DNA of 64,000 nt from positions 7,169,001 through 7,233,000 of the forward strand of contig JAZARR010000214.1 of assembly GCA_037389465.1 (NCBI GenBank), in the 5' to 3' direction. The position numbers and the translations under genes are program-made. Origin of the DNA: Baylisascaris procyonis (Eukaryota > Nematoda > Chromadorea > Rhabditida > Ascarididae). Position 1 is the stretch's first letter, and every line of letters begins with the position of its first letter. The notes under the pieces are model-generated. The model ran no database searches. It was not told where the DNA came from and saw nothing but the letters and a program-made list of their open reading frames with translations. This document shows positions 1 to 11,974 of this stretch, in pieces.

Positions 1-2592
1 ACTTCGGGACCGGGTACTGAGGAAAATTGCGCCGCCATCTTAGGTAATCGAATTATTGACTTCTTTAATAATGGGATTTGATAGGGTTTCAAGATTTTTT
101 ATCAACTGTTTTGGAAGGCAACCTTAGTATGTTCTGTGGTAATCGAATTGATGATTTTTTTCGGGATCGGGTGCTGAGGACAATTACGCCGCCGTTTTAT
201 GTAATCAAATTATTGACTCCGGGATCGGCTAATTAGGACAATTGCGCCACCATCTTATAATCGATTTGATGATTTTTTCAACACCGGGTACTGAGGACAA
301 TTGCGACGCCATATTAAGTAATCAAATTATTGACTCCGCGATCGGCCACTGGAGACAATCACGTCGTTGTCTTAAGTAGTCGAATTAACGATTTTTCGGG
401 ACCGGGTACTGAGGACAGTTGCGTCGCCATCTTAAGTAATCGAGTTATTGACTTGGGGATCGGGCACTGAAGACAATTGCGTCGTTTTCTTGATTAACCG
501 AATTAGTGATTTTTCGGGACCGGGTACTGAGGACAATTGCGCCGCCGTTTTATGTAATCAAGTTAGTGACTCCGGGATCGGTACCGATGACAATTGGGTC
601 GTTTTCTTAGGTAACCGGATCAATGATTTTTTCGGGACCTGGTAGCGAGGACAATTGCACCGCCATCTTATGTAATCCAATTAATCTTTCCGGGTCGGAT
701 ACTGAGGACAATTCCACCACCATCTTAAGTAATCAAATTATTTACTTCCTGATCAAATACTGAAGACAATTGCGTCATTATCTTGAGTAATCGATTTAAT
801 GAGTCTTTCGAGACCGGGTGCTGAGGACAATGGGCCACCATTTTAAGTAATCGAGTTAATGATTTTTCGAGACCGGGTACTGAGGACAATTACGTCGTTA
901 TCTTAAGTAATCGAATTAATGATTTTTCGGGACCTGGTACCGAGGAAAATTGCCCCTCCGTCTTAAGTAATCGAACTTATTCCTTTTTTTCCGGGACCGG
1001 GTAGTTAGGACAATTGCGCCTGCATGTTAAGTAATCCAATTAATTTTTCTGGGATCGGGTACATTGGACAATTGCGCCGCCATCTTATGTAATCGAATTA
1101 TTGACTTCGGGATCGAGTGCCGAGAACAATTACGTCGTTATCTTAAGTAGTCGAATTAATAATTTTTCGGGGCCGAGGTATTGAGGACAATTGCGCCGCC
1201 ATCTTAAGGAATCAAATTATTTAATTCGGGGTCGAGTACTGAGAACAATTACGTCGTTATGTTAAGTAATCTATTTGATGATTGTTTTCGGGATCGGGTA
1301 CTGAGGACAATTGCGGCGCCATCTTAAGTAATCGAATTATTGACTTCGGGATCGGGTACTGAGGACAATTGCGCCACCATCTTAAGTAATCGATTTAATG
1401 ATTTTTTCGGGACCGGGTACTGAGAACAACTGCGCCGCCATCTTAAGTAATCGAATTATTGACTTCGGGACCGGGTACTGAGAACAACTGCTCCGCCATG
1501 TAAATAATCGAATTGTTGACTTCGGGATCGGGTACTGAGAACGATTGCGTCGTTATCTTAAGTAATCGATTTAATGATTTTTTCGGGACCGGGTACTGAG
1601 AACAATTGCGCCACCATCTTAAATAATCGATTTAATGATTTTTTCGGGACCGCGTACTGAGAACAACTGCGCCGCCATCTTAAGTAATCGAATTGTTTAC
1701 TTCGGGATCGGGTACTGAGAACGATTGCGTCGTTATCTTAAGTAATCGATTTAATGATTTTTTCGGGACCGGGTACTGAGAGCAACTGCGCCGCCATCTT
1801 AAGTAATCGAATTATTGACTTCAGGATCGGGTACTGAGAACGATTGCGTGGTTATCTTAAGTAATTGATTTAATGATTTTTTCGGGACCGGGTACTGAGA
1901 GCAACTGCGCCGCCATCTTAAGTAATCGAATTATTGACTTCGGGATCGGGTACTGAGGACAATTGCGCCACCATCTTAAGTAATCGATTTAATGATTTTT
2001 TCGGGACCGGGTACTGAGAACAACTGCGCCGCCATCTTATGTAATCGAATTATTGACTTCGGGACCGGGTACTGAGAACATCTGCTCCGCCATCTTAAGT
2101 AATCGAATTGTTGACTTCGGGATCGGGTACTGAGAACGATTGCGTCGTTATCTTGAGTGATCGATTTAATGATTTTTTCGGGACCGGGTACTGAGAACAA
2201 TTGCGCCACCATCTTAAGTAATCGATTTAATGATTTTTTCGTTACCGCGTACTGAGAACAACTGCGCCGCCATCTTACGTAATCGAATTGTTGACTTCGG
2301 GATCGGGTACTGAGAACGATTGCGTCATTATCTTAAGTAATCGATTTAATGATTTTTTCGGGACCGGGTACTGAGAACAATTGCGCCAGCATCTTAAGTA
2401 ATCGATTTAACGATTTTTTCGGGACCGGGTACTGAGAACAACTGCGCCGCCATCTCAAGTAATCGAATTGTTGACTTCGGGGTCGGGTACTGAGAACGAT
2501 TGCGTCGTTATCTTAAGTGATCGATTTAATGATTTTTTCGGGACCGGGTACTGAGAACAATTGCGCCACCATCTTAAGTAATCGAATTATTG

Positions 2593-4746
2593 ACTTCGGG
2601 ACCGGGTACTGAGGAAAATTGCGCCGCCATCTTAGGTAATCGAATTATTGACTTCTTTAATAATGGGATTTGATAGGGTTTCAAGATTTTTTATCAACTG
2701 TTTTGGAAGGCAACCTTAGTATGTTCTGTGGTAATCGAATTGATGATTTTTTTCGGGATCGGGTGCTGAGGACAATTACGCCGCCGTTTTATGTAATCAA
2801 ATTATTGACTCCGGGATCGGCTAATTAGGACAATTGCGCCACCATCTTATAATCGATTTGATGATTTTTTCAACACCGGGTACTGAGGACAATTGCGACG
2901 CCATATTAAGTAATCAAATTATTGACTCCGCGATCGGCCACTGGAGACAATCACGTCGTTGTCTTAAGTAGTCGAATTAACGATTTTTCGGGACCGGGTA
3001 CTGAGGACAGTTGCGTCGCCATCTTAAGTAATCGAGTTATTGACTTGGGGATCGGGCACTGAAGACAATTGCGTCGTTTTCTTGATTAACCGAATTAGTG
3101 ATTTTTCGGGACCGGGTACTGAGGACAATTGCGCCGCCGTTTTATGTAATCAAGTTAGTGACTCCGGGATCGGTACCGATGACAATTGGGTCGTTTTCTT
3201 AGGTAACCGGATCAATGATTTTTTCGGGACCTGGTAGCGAGGACAATTGCACCGCCATCTTATGTAATCCAATTAATCTTTCCGGGTCGGATACTGAGGA
3301 CAATTCCACCACCATCTTAAGTAATCAAATTATTTACTTCCTGATCAAATACTGAAGACAATTGCGTCATTATCTTGAGTAATCGATTTAATGAGTCTTT
3401 CGAGACCGGGTGCTGAGGACAATGGGCCACCATTTTAAGTAATCGAGTTAATGATTTTTCGAGACCGGGTACTGAGGACAATTACGTCGTTATCTTAAGT
3501 AATCGAATTAATGATTTTTCGGGACCTGGTACCGAGGAAAATTGCCCCTCCGTCTTAAGTAATCGAACTTATTCCTTTTTTTCCGGGACCGGGTAGTTAG
3601 GACAATTGCGCCTGCATGTTAAGTAATCCAATTAATTTTTCTGGGATCGGGTACATTGGACAATTGCGCCGCCATCTTATGTAATCGAATTATTGACTTC
3701 GGGATCGAGTGCCGAGAACAATTACGTCGTTATCTTAAGTAGTCGAATTAATAATTTTTCGGGGCCGAGGTATTGAGGACAATTGCGCCGCCATCTTAAG
3801 GAATCAAATTATTTAATTCGGGGTCGAGTACTGAGAACAATTACGTCGTTATGTTAAGTAATCTATTTGATGATTGTTTTCGGGATCGGGTACTGAGGAC
3901 AATTGCGGCGCCATCTTAAGTAATCGAATTATTGACTTCGGGATCGGGTACTGAGGACAATTGCGCCACCATCTTAAGTAATCGATTTAATGATTTTTTC
4001 GGGACCGGGTACTGAGAACAACTGCGCCGCCATCTTAAGTAATCGAATTATTGACTTCGGGACCGGGTACTGAGAACAACTGCTCCGCCATGTAAATAAT
4101 CGAATTGTTGACTTCGGGATCGGGTACTGAGAACGATTGCGTCGTTATCTTAAGTAATCGATTTAATGATTTTTTCGGGACCGGGTACTGAGAACAATTG
4201 CGCCACCATCTTAAATAATCGATTTAATGATTTTTTCGGGACCGCGTACTGAGAACAACTGCGCCGCCATCTTAAGTAATCGAATTGTTTACTTCGGGAT
4301 CGGGTACTGAGAACGATTGCGTCGTTATCTTAAGTAATCGATTTAATGATTTTTTCGGGACCGGGTACTGAGAGCAACTGCGCCGCCATCTTAAGTAATC
4401 GAATTATTGACTTCAGGATCGGGTACTGAGAACGATTGCGTGGTTATCTTAAGTAATTGATTTAATGATTTTTTCGGGACCGGGTACTGAGAGCAACTGC
4501 GCCGCCATCTTAAGTAATCGAATTATTGACTTCGGGATCGGGTACTGAGGACAATTGCGCCACCATCTTAAGTAATCGATTTAATGATTTTTTCGGGACC
4601 GGGTACTGAGAACAACTGCGCCGCCATCTTATGTAATCGAATTATTGACTTCGGGACCGGGTACTGAGAACATCTGCTCCGCCATCTTAAGTAATCGAAT
4701 TGTTGACTTCGGGATCGGGTACTGAGAACGATTGCGTCGTTATCTT
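2593..4746. repeat. Second copy of a 2,592-bp higher-order repeat
   Basis: This block repeats 1-2154 at an offset of 2,592 bp; comparing the lines by eye I saw no difference up to the first mismatch at 2155 versus 4747. The copy includes a non-satellite insert of about 75 bp (66-140, again at 2658-2732, beginning TAATGGGATTTGATAGGG). That insert proves duplication of a large block rather than parallel evolution of monomers. Such identity means a recent unequal exchange, ongoing homogenisation, or an assembly duplication. Confidence 0.93.
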
Positions 4747-5458
4747 AAGTAATCGATTTAATGATTTTTTCGGGACCGGGTACTGAGAACAATTGCGCCG
4801 CCATCTTAAGTAATCGAATTATTGACTTCGGGACCGGGTACTGAGAACATCTGCTCCGCCATCTTAGGTAATCGAATTGTTGACTTCGGGATCGGGTACT
4901 GAGAACGATTGCGTCGTTATCTTAAGTAATCGATTTAATGATTTTTTCGGGACCGGGTACTGAGAGCAACTGCGCCGCCATCTTAAGTAATCGATTTAAT
5001 GATTTTTTCGGGACCGGTAGTGAGAACAATTGCGCCACCATCTTAAGTAATCGATTTAATGATTTTTTCGGGACCGGGTACTGAGAACAACTGCGCCGCC
5101 ATCTTAAGTAATCGAATTGTTGACTTCGGGATCGGGTACTGAGAACGATTGCGTCGTTATCTGAAGTGATCGATTTAATGATTTTTTCGGGACGGGGTAC
5201 TGAGAACAATTGCGCCACCATCTTAAGTAATCGATTACTGATTTTTTCGGGACCGCGTACTGAGAACAAATGCGCCGCCATCTTAAGTAATCGATTTAAT
5301 GATTTTTTCGGGACCGGGTACTGAGAACAACTGCGCCGCCATCTCAAGTAATCGAATTGTTGACTTCGGGGTCGGGTACTGAGAAGGATTGCGTCGTTAT
5401 CTTGAGTGATCGATTTAATGATTTTTTCGGGACCGGGTACTGAGAACAATTGCGCCAC

Positions 5459-6053
5459 CATCTTAAGTAATCAAATTATTTACTTCCTGATCAAATACTG
5501 AAGACAATTGCGTCATTATCTTGAGTAATCGATTTAATGAGTCTTTCGAGACCGGGTGCTGAGGACAATGGGCCACCATTTTAAGTAATCGAGTTAATGA
5601 TTTTTCGAGACCGGGTACTGAGGACAATTACGTCGTTATCTTAAGTAATCGAATTAATGATTTTTCGGGACCTGGTACCGAGGAAAATTGCCCCTCCGTC
5701 TTAAGTAATCGAACTTATTCCTTTTTTTCCGGGACCGGGTAGTTAGGACAATTGCGCCTGCATGTTAAGTAATCCAATTAATTTTTCTGGGATCGGGTAC
5801 ATTGGACAATTGCGCCGCCATCTTATGTAATCGAATTATTGACTTCGGGATCGAGTGCCGAGAACAATTACGTCGTTATCTTAAGTAGTCGAATTAATAA
5901 TTTTTCGGGGCCGAGGTATTGAGGACAATTGCGCCGCCATCTTAAGGAATCAAATTATTTAATTCGGGGTCGAGTACTGAGAACAATTACGTCGTTATGT
6001 TAAGTAATCTATTTGATGATTGTTTTCGGGATCGGGTACTGAGGACAATTGCG
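5459..6053. repeat. Third, partial copy of the higher-order repeat
   Basis: Bases 5459-6053 match 721-1315 at an offset of 4,738 bp and diverge at 6054. Between copy 2 and this block (4747-5458) the array is built of the regular alternating dimers. A truncated copy joined within a monomer is what unequal crossing-over between out-of-register repeats produces. Confidence 0.9.
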
Positions 6054-6969
6054 CCGCCATGTCATGTAATCGAGTTATTGACTTTGGATCGTGTACTGAA
6101 GACAATTGTGTCGTTATCTTAAGTAATCGAATTAATGATTTTTCTGGACCGAGTACTGAGGTGAATTGCGCCACAATCTTAGGTTATCCAATGAATTTTT
6201 CCGTGATCGGGTACATTGGACAATTGCGTCGGTTTCTTAAGTAAAGGGTTTAATGATTTTTCGGGACCGGGTATTGAGGACAATTGCGCCGCCATCTTAT
6301 GTAATCAAATTATTGACTCCGGGATCGGTACTGATGACAATTGGGTCGTTTTCTTAAGTAATCGGACTAACGATTGTTTTCGGGACCTGGTAGCGAGGAC
6401 AATTACGCCTCCATCTTAAGTAGTCTATTTATTTACTTCGGGATCGAGTACTGAAGACAATTGCGTCATTATCTTGAGTAATCGATTCAGTGAGTCTTTC
6501 GAGACCAGGTGCTGAGGACAATTGCGCCACCATCTTAGGTAATCCAATTAAGTTTTCCGGGATCGGGTACATTGGACAATTGCGCCGCCATCTTAAGTAA
6601 TCGATTTATTGACTTTGGGATCGGGTACTGAAGACAATTATGTCGTTATCTTAAGTAGTCGAGTTAATTATATTTCGGGACCGGTTACTGAGGACAATTA
6701 CGCCGCCGTCTTATGTAATCAAATTATTGACTCCGGGATCGGGTACTGAAGACAATTGCGTCATTATTTTAAGTAATGGAATTATTGACTTCGGGACCGT
6801 GTAGCGAGGACAGTTGAGCCTCCATCATAATTAGTCGAAGTAATGATTGTTTTCGAGATCGGGTACTGAGGACAATTGCGCTGCCATCTTAAGTAATGAA
6901 ATTATAGACTTCGGGATGGGGTGCTGAGGACAGTTGCGCCGCCATCCTAAGTAATTCAATTAGTGAATT

Positions 6970-7646
6970 GATATGGTGTCTAAAGTTTGCGATATGCGAT
7001 ATTCTCTAAGAAACGGTTGCAAGAAATAGCTAAATGAGTTTTTACTGCAATTCCACAACATCGAAACTGTGGACGTTTCTGCATTGCGTCGCCGAATTCA
7101 AGAGAATTCATTTTTTTTTTGTTGCATCTTTCCTCATCTTAAAACTATTTCCGTTACTGCTATAAATCTTTTGTCAATTTCACTAATAACTCTCTAGATT
7201 TCTTCGCCATTTCTTTTTTTTTTATAAATATCAATGCCAAAGGCATTTTTTTTAAATAGATATCAATGCCAACAATAAAATGCATAAAAGAGGCATTAAC
7301 GCATGAAGCCTCATATTTCAGCGATAGCAATGTGTATCCTATGGCAGTCCTCTCGAGTGGAACACAAACAACGGAAAAGTGCAATGGTTGTATCCTCACA
7401 ACGCTTAACATCCAACCGTTCGAAATGAACTTCAATTTACATATCAGCTTATATGTGAGTTGACTTTCATTTTATCTATGCAAGAATATTGTTAATACTG
7501 AATTATTTCCTTCTATGAACTTATTACATCTGTTTTAGGGGGTTTCTCATTTAGTATCTCATTACGAGCCACCAGAATGATCGCATGATCCGAAATAATA
7601 TTTAAGCCACCGCAGCATCAACGCGCATTGGCAAGATTAGACACAA
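6970..7646. other. Unique sequence next to the satellite, no gene recognised
   Basis: The satellite stops and AT-rich single-copy sequence with T tracts follows. Two opposing ORFs near 7160-7463 overlap each other. Neither has a recognisable domain, and I do not call them. Confidence 0.5.
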
Positions 7647-8004
7647 TTATGCAGTCTTTCGGTCGCTAGTAAAAGAATTGATAGTATATTTGGTTGATAT
7701 TATGCTGAAAGGATTGGTATGAAACGTTATTAGGTCATCAATATAAAGTAATATAAGGGAGTAAATAACCTCATAGGAACCAATAATAAAATCGTTAATG
7801 GATCGAGAGAGACCACCAAAATAGAGAACAATAAGAATACATGCGAATACCGCAACACTCAGTTGACCACCAAGAAGTACCAATCGTGGCGATACATAGT
7901 TTGCTATTTGACGACGATAAGACACCACCAATGCACCTGTTGCCAACGATTCACATACGAATAAACCAAATAATACGATAAAGACGAACACATCGATGAA
8001 ATCA
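7647..8004 (-). CDS. Possible 3' exon of a multi-pass membrane protein
   Basis: On the minus strand a good acceptor (ATGTTTTTAG) ends at 8005. It is followed by an open frame of about 118 codons to a TAA at 7647-7649. The translation holds three long hydrophobic segments: one from FVFIVLFGLFVCESLA, one from LLGGQLSVAVFACILIVLYF, and one from VIYSLILLYIDDLITF. Short polar loops rich in Arg and Ser separate them. There is no ATG at the start, so this would be an internal or last exon; I could not find its partners upstream (above 8.0 kb). The pattern resembles part of a nematode seven-transmembrane chemoreceptor, but no family signature is decisive. It could also be a gene relic. Confidence 0.35.
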
Positions 8005-10740
8005 CTAAAAACATTTATAATTATATCACAGAATTGGTTTTTTTTTTAATTTTTCGAATGTAAATAATTAAAGTAACCAACCGCTTGAATAAAAATCTCG
8101 GATTTTCAGGTTTTGTGGTACTCAAAGGCGTAGTTTCATGGGGAGTCTATTTTTTTACGCTTTTTCGTTTTATTCTACTATCTGCTTGAATTACTTATAT
8201 GCTAATATCACAACGCCTTTAGGAAATAATTGAACAAGTTGAATTTTGATGGTTCGCTTTTTTTCGACCATATGCAGAGGGAATGTTAACTTTTGACGAA
8301 ACGACCAAAAATATGGTCATTTAGCAAAATTTTTCGCATTATCGACGATGAAGTGACACTCTCATTTTATGACGTCGTTTTTATCATTTAACAAATAGTT
8401 CATCCACCGCTTTGTCAGATTAGCGTTTTCGTTGCAAATCTACCGTAATATTCTGCAAGAGTTATGTGCGTTTCAAGTTGCGCGCTTCGGTCATAAAGGT
8501 GTGACGGCGAACGTGGCAATGCAAAAGAAGTGAGATTACAGAAAAAGATGTTTCAATGATATTAAAATGTTAAGCTTAATATTCGAAGGTAGCGGAATCT
8601 ACCTCAAATTGGTGGTCGCCTAATAAGAGTGCATTTGTCGCCGTGTCGCTATAAAGACTGGTTTTAAGAATACAAAAAAAAGTCAGCGAAAAAGGAAAGA
8701 AAAATATCAGAAATGGTTACGTATGAGTGAATGCGCCAAAGAGTAGGTCAACTGAGCGAAACCAAAGCAATGCAACAATAATAGTATCGAGTATAGCAAG
8801 TGATATAGCACATCGATATGCTGGCCAACAACAACAGCAACACAACATCCGTTAGCACTTAATGACAGCCGACTGCACACTCGATCGATTGCTGCACACA
8901 GGCATATTCACAATTAGAACGCTCTCGCCGTTCACGCCCCTTCTCCAATAGCAATTTATTGGCGATGTGGCCAATTGCCCCAGTCCTCCCTATTCTTCAA
9001 CTTTTATTCATTCGTCAACAACAACAAACCACTGACATCACTCAACGAAGAATTCAGTACTACAATTTATGATTGAAACAACACTGGCCAATATTTGACG
9101 GGGTTTTTAAGAGGAAAGGAACAAGGAATCATTGGCCAATGCTGATGTTCTATGGGAGGAAAAAGTTGGGATTCTTGAAGAGAAAAAAAGAAAAAATTTA
9201 TGGTATAAAATACGATAAATTCCTCTACTTTTGCTAAGAAAACATTCAAGAAAAAACTTTCAGTAATGAAGTATAAAAGTGTACTTTAGAATTTCTGCAT
9301 TATTCAGACTTGATTTTACTAGCCATAAGAGGATAGACAGGGTTTCATTGATACTAATAGAATATGGGAAAGAATATTCAGTATATGTGATATATCACTT
9401 ATTATTCGAGCAGATATAGAGTTATCACTGTGATAACGATTATCAGTGCAGTAAATATTGGTTAGGCCTAATGTTTTTAATTTAGTCGAAGAAAAAGCTT
9501 AAATTTAGTTAAAATTGCAATAGATTAAATAGACGATAATCTATTACAACAACTGCTAAAAATTTAAATCAATGGGAAAGTTGATCTTTCGGTAAGGACT
9601 CTTTATCATTTATAAATCAAACACTCGAAAATTGTTATACCTTTACTCAATTTCCATCCAATAGTCTTTTCATACTTCATTTCGACTGGAATATAACTCT
9701 TTATCAGTTTCATGCATAATTACATTGGCATTGAAATATGTTTAATTCACCTATGAAAGGTGTATACCATCATTAAATTTATTGAATAGATTCGATTTAT
9801 GCACGATTAATCAATGTTTGCATTAAATCTGAAATAGATAGCTGCATTGTTTTTGCGTTGAATTCCCTAGCGAATTCATCTTTGCCGACAATTGTTCAAC
9901 ACGTGTTGACAAGTAATTAGTGCGAATGGAAAGATTGGCCCATTTTTGTTTAGTTTATTTACGTTTTTTAATTGTATTTCCTTTGTTTTGTTGATAATTG
10001 ACGTTGATTTTGTGTCTTATTTGTAGTCTCAGTCAATTTTGTGCAATATTTTATTATCAATACACCTATGTGCATCTTCGATACACCCTCATAGTTTAGG
10101 AATGCACCCTCTTAGATAAGAAAGTGCTATGCTAATATTATCACATATATGTGTCTATAGAGCCTATAGGAATTTTTTTCCATGCATCATTATAGATATA
10201 GTGCCATTGAAGTCTTCTAATAATGTTGAAAATTTGATGAGAGTAGGCTTGACTTCCGTCAGATGTACAACTGCGTTCAATAGTTAAAAATGCTCGAGAA
10301 AAATTTCTTGCCTTCATAGTTTAAAACGCGGATAGGGAAATTATTCACCGCAGACAAGTATTTCACTGATTTTGGAATCAAGTATTGGTTCTTTGATGCA
10401 ATTCGTGTGGAGGCGGTAAAATGTGCCACTTTTTATTGGGATTTTTATTTCATTTGTTAATGACTTCACAAAATTTTCGATCGGCGACCCTTTCTGGTCG
10501 ATGATTTAGACATGCAAAAGAATTCGGGATTCCCCTTATATCAGCACAGAGGGCTACATCAAAAAACGACTTGGTGTACCTGTGTATATTTCAACGGTTA
10601 TGAGGTGTACTTCCGTATTTTTTCCACCTCGATATTATCATAGCTCGAACAGTCAAATTCTTTCGTGAGTTAGCTATCCTATCTCATAAGACGTCCGTAT
10701 TTTATGAATTGTTATGCTTGATGCTGGACAAGCTTCTAAT
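8005..10740. other. Intergenic AT-rich DNA upstream of the L17 gene
   Basis: No convincing coding segment is visible. The only distinct part is a less AT-rich patch at about 8,760-9,010 with CAACAACAACAGCAACAC-like sequence, possibly regulatory. L17 promoter elements presumably lie at the right end but no clear motif could be chosen. Confidence 0.4.
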
Positions 10741-10756
10741 TTTCTTTATCGTTTAG
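10741..10756 (+). promoter_or_regulatory. Acceptor-like site before the L17 start (possible SL trans-splice site)
   Basis: TTTCTTTATCGTTTAG ends 14 bp before the ATG at 10771. A polypyrimidine stretch plus AG this close to a start codon is typical of spliced-leader addition in nematodes, and ribosomal protein genes are commonly trans-spliced. The alternative is the acceptor of a 5'UTR intron. Confidence 0.5.
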
Positions 10757-10770
10757 AAGGGTGAAGAGCA

Positions 10771-11883
10771 ATGGGCAAAATACACTATTCATGTCAACCA
10801 GAGAACAGTACGAAGTCATGTAAGGCGCGTGGATCAGATTTGCGTGTCCACTTCAAGAACACTCACGAGACGGCTCAAGCTATCAAACACATGCCGTTGA
10901 AACGTGCTATCCGATTCCTCGAGAACGTTAAAGAAAAGAAGGAAATCGTCCCATTCCGAAAATTCAATCATTGTGTCGGTCGGAAAGCTCAAGCTAAAGC
11001 CTGGGGGCATACGCAAGGACGTTGGCCGGTGAAGTCTGCCGAATTTCTTCTGCAGCTGTTGAGGTGAGTTTGGTAGTCGTCCACATTTTGAGAGAGTGCT
11101 GTTATGCTTGCAGTGTGTGACCTCATGTTATATCCACGCGGGTTATGGGTGGTGGGAGATTTAAAAATATGAAGTGGCACGTTAATATAAGAGCATATTG
11201 GGAGTGTATTCTGTCCTCAAAGATATAAAATGGCCTACGAACACCAACAAGTTGTTTCGTTGTTTCAACTGCCGTTTCTCGATGACACAGCAGATGGGTT
11301 GCAACTTCCAAAAGTTTATCTTGATAGCGAAAGTAAGTGGGTGGAATTCGTTGAAAATACTGATCGCAATCGATCACGATGGGTCGATTCCGATATATCC
11401 TGGCCTCTATATGGGAATGCTATCAGGAAGTCGGTAGAGGTATGTCGGCTTGAGTGGCACACTAGCGCAGATGTTCGCGAGTTTATATTTATATGAATTT
11501 GTTAGTTTGCATTGTTGTTCAAGGATAGAACCCTCTGAAATTTGTCGCATAATCTAGAAATAGCAGCTTAGACATTATGTCTCTATTTTCGGGACAATTT
11601 TACCTCATCGGTTTCAGAAGGGACTTTGGAGAAAATGGGAGATAGGAAGATAACCAACAAAAGGATGGACTGAAGGGTGAGGTCATCTGCTTGATGAGGG
11701 GAATTTTGTTTGGAATGGCTATGAGAGAACCTTTGACGGTCTTTGTACGTGGAATTTACAGTGACGAGGCATAAGCTGTGAAAACAATCGGGGACATCAG
11801 CAAAACATCAGTGCACATTGTGCGAATTTGCAGCGACCCAGTGCATGAGTGCCACATAAGTTAACTCAGCAAAATTAGCCCGT

Positions 11884-11974
<91 letters not shown>

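Larger units (their letters stand above)
1..6969. repeat. Satellite DNA array of 58/61-bp monomers
   Basis: The whole stretch consists of tandem monomers with the core TGAGGACAATTGCGCC, then CCATCTTAAGTAATCGA. Two monomer types alternate: one of about 58 bp with GAATTATTGACTTCGGG and one of about 61 bp with GATTTAATGATTTTTTCGGG, giving a dimer of about 119 bp. Divergence rises toward the right end, and unique sequence begins near 6,970. The array starts mid-monomer at base 1, so it continues outside the window. Short ORFs on both strands (for example 448-645 and 4922-5461) repeat the same peptide with the monomer period and are by-products of the repeat, not genes. Confidence 0.97.

Noticed and set aside
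4922..5461. 179-codon minus-strand ORF and similar ORFs in the satellite
   Set aside because: The peptide repeats with the DNA monomer period and the frame survives only because the monomer lengths and composition allow it; no start or splice context supports a gene.
10834..11016. Minus-strand ORF across L17 exon 1
   Set aside because: It is the antisense shadow of a conserved ribosomal protein exon.
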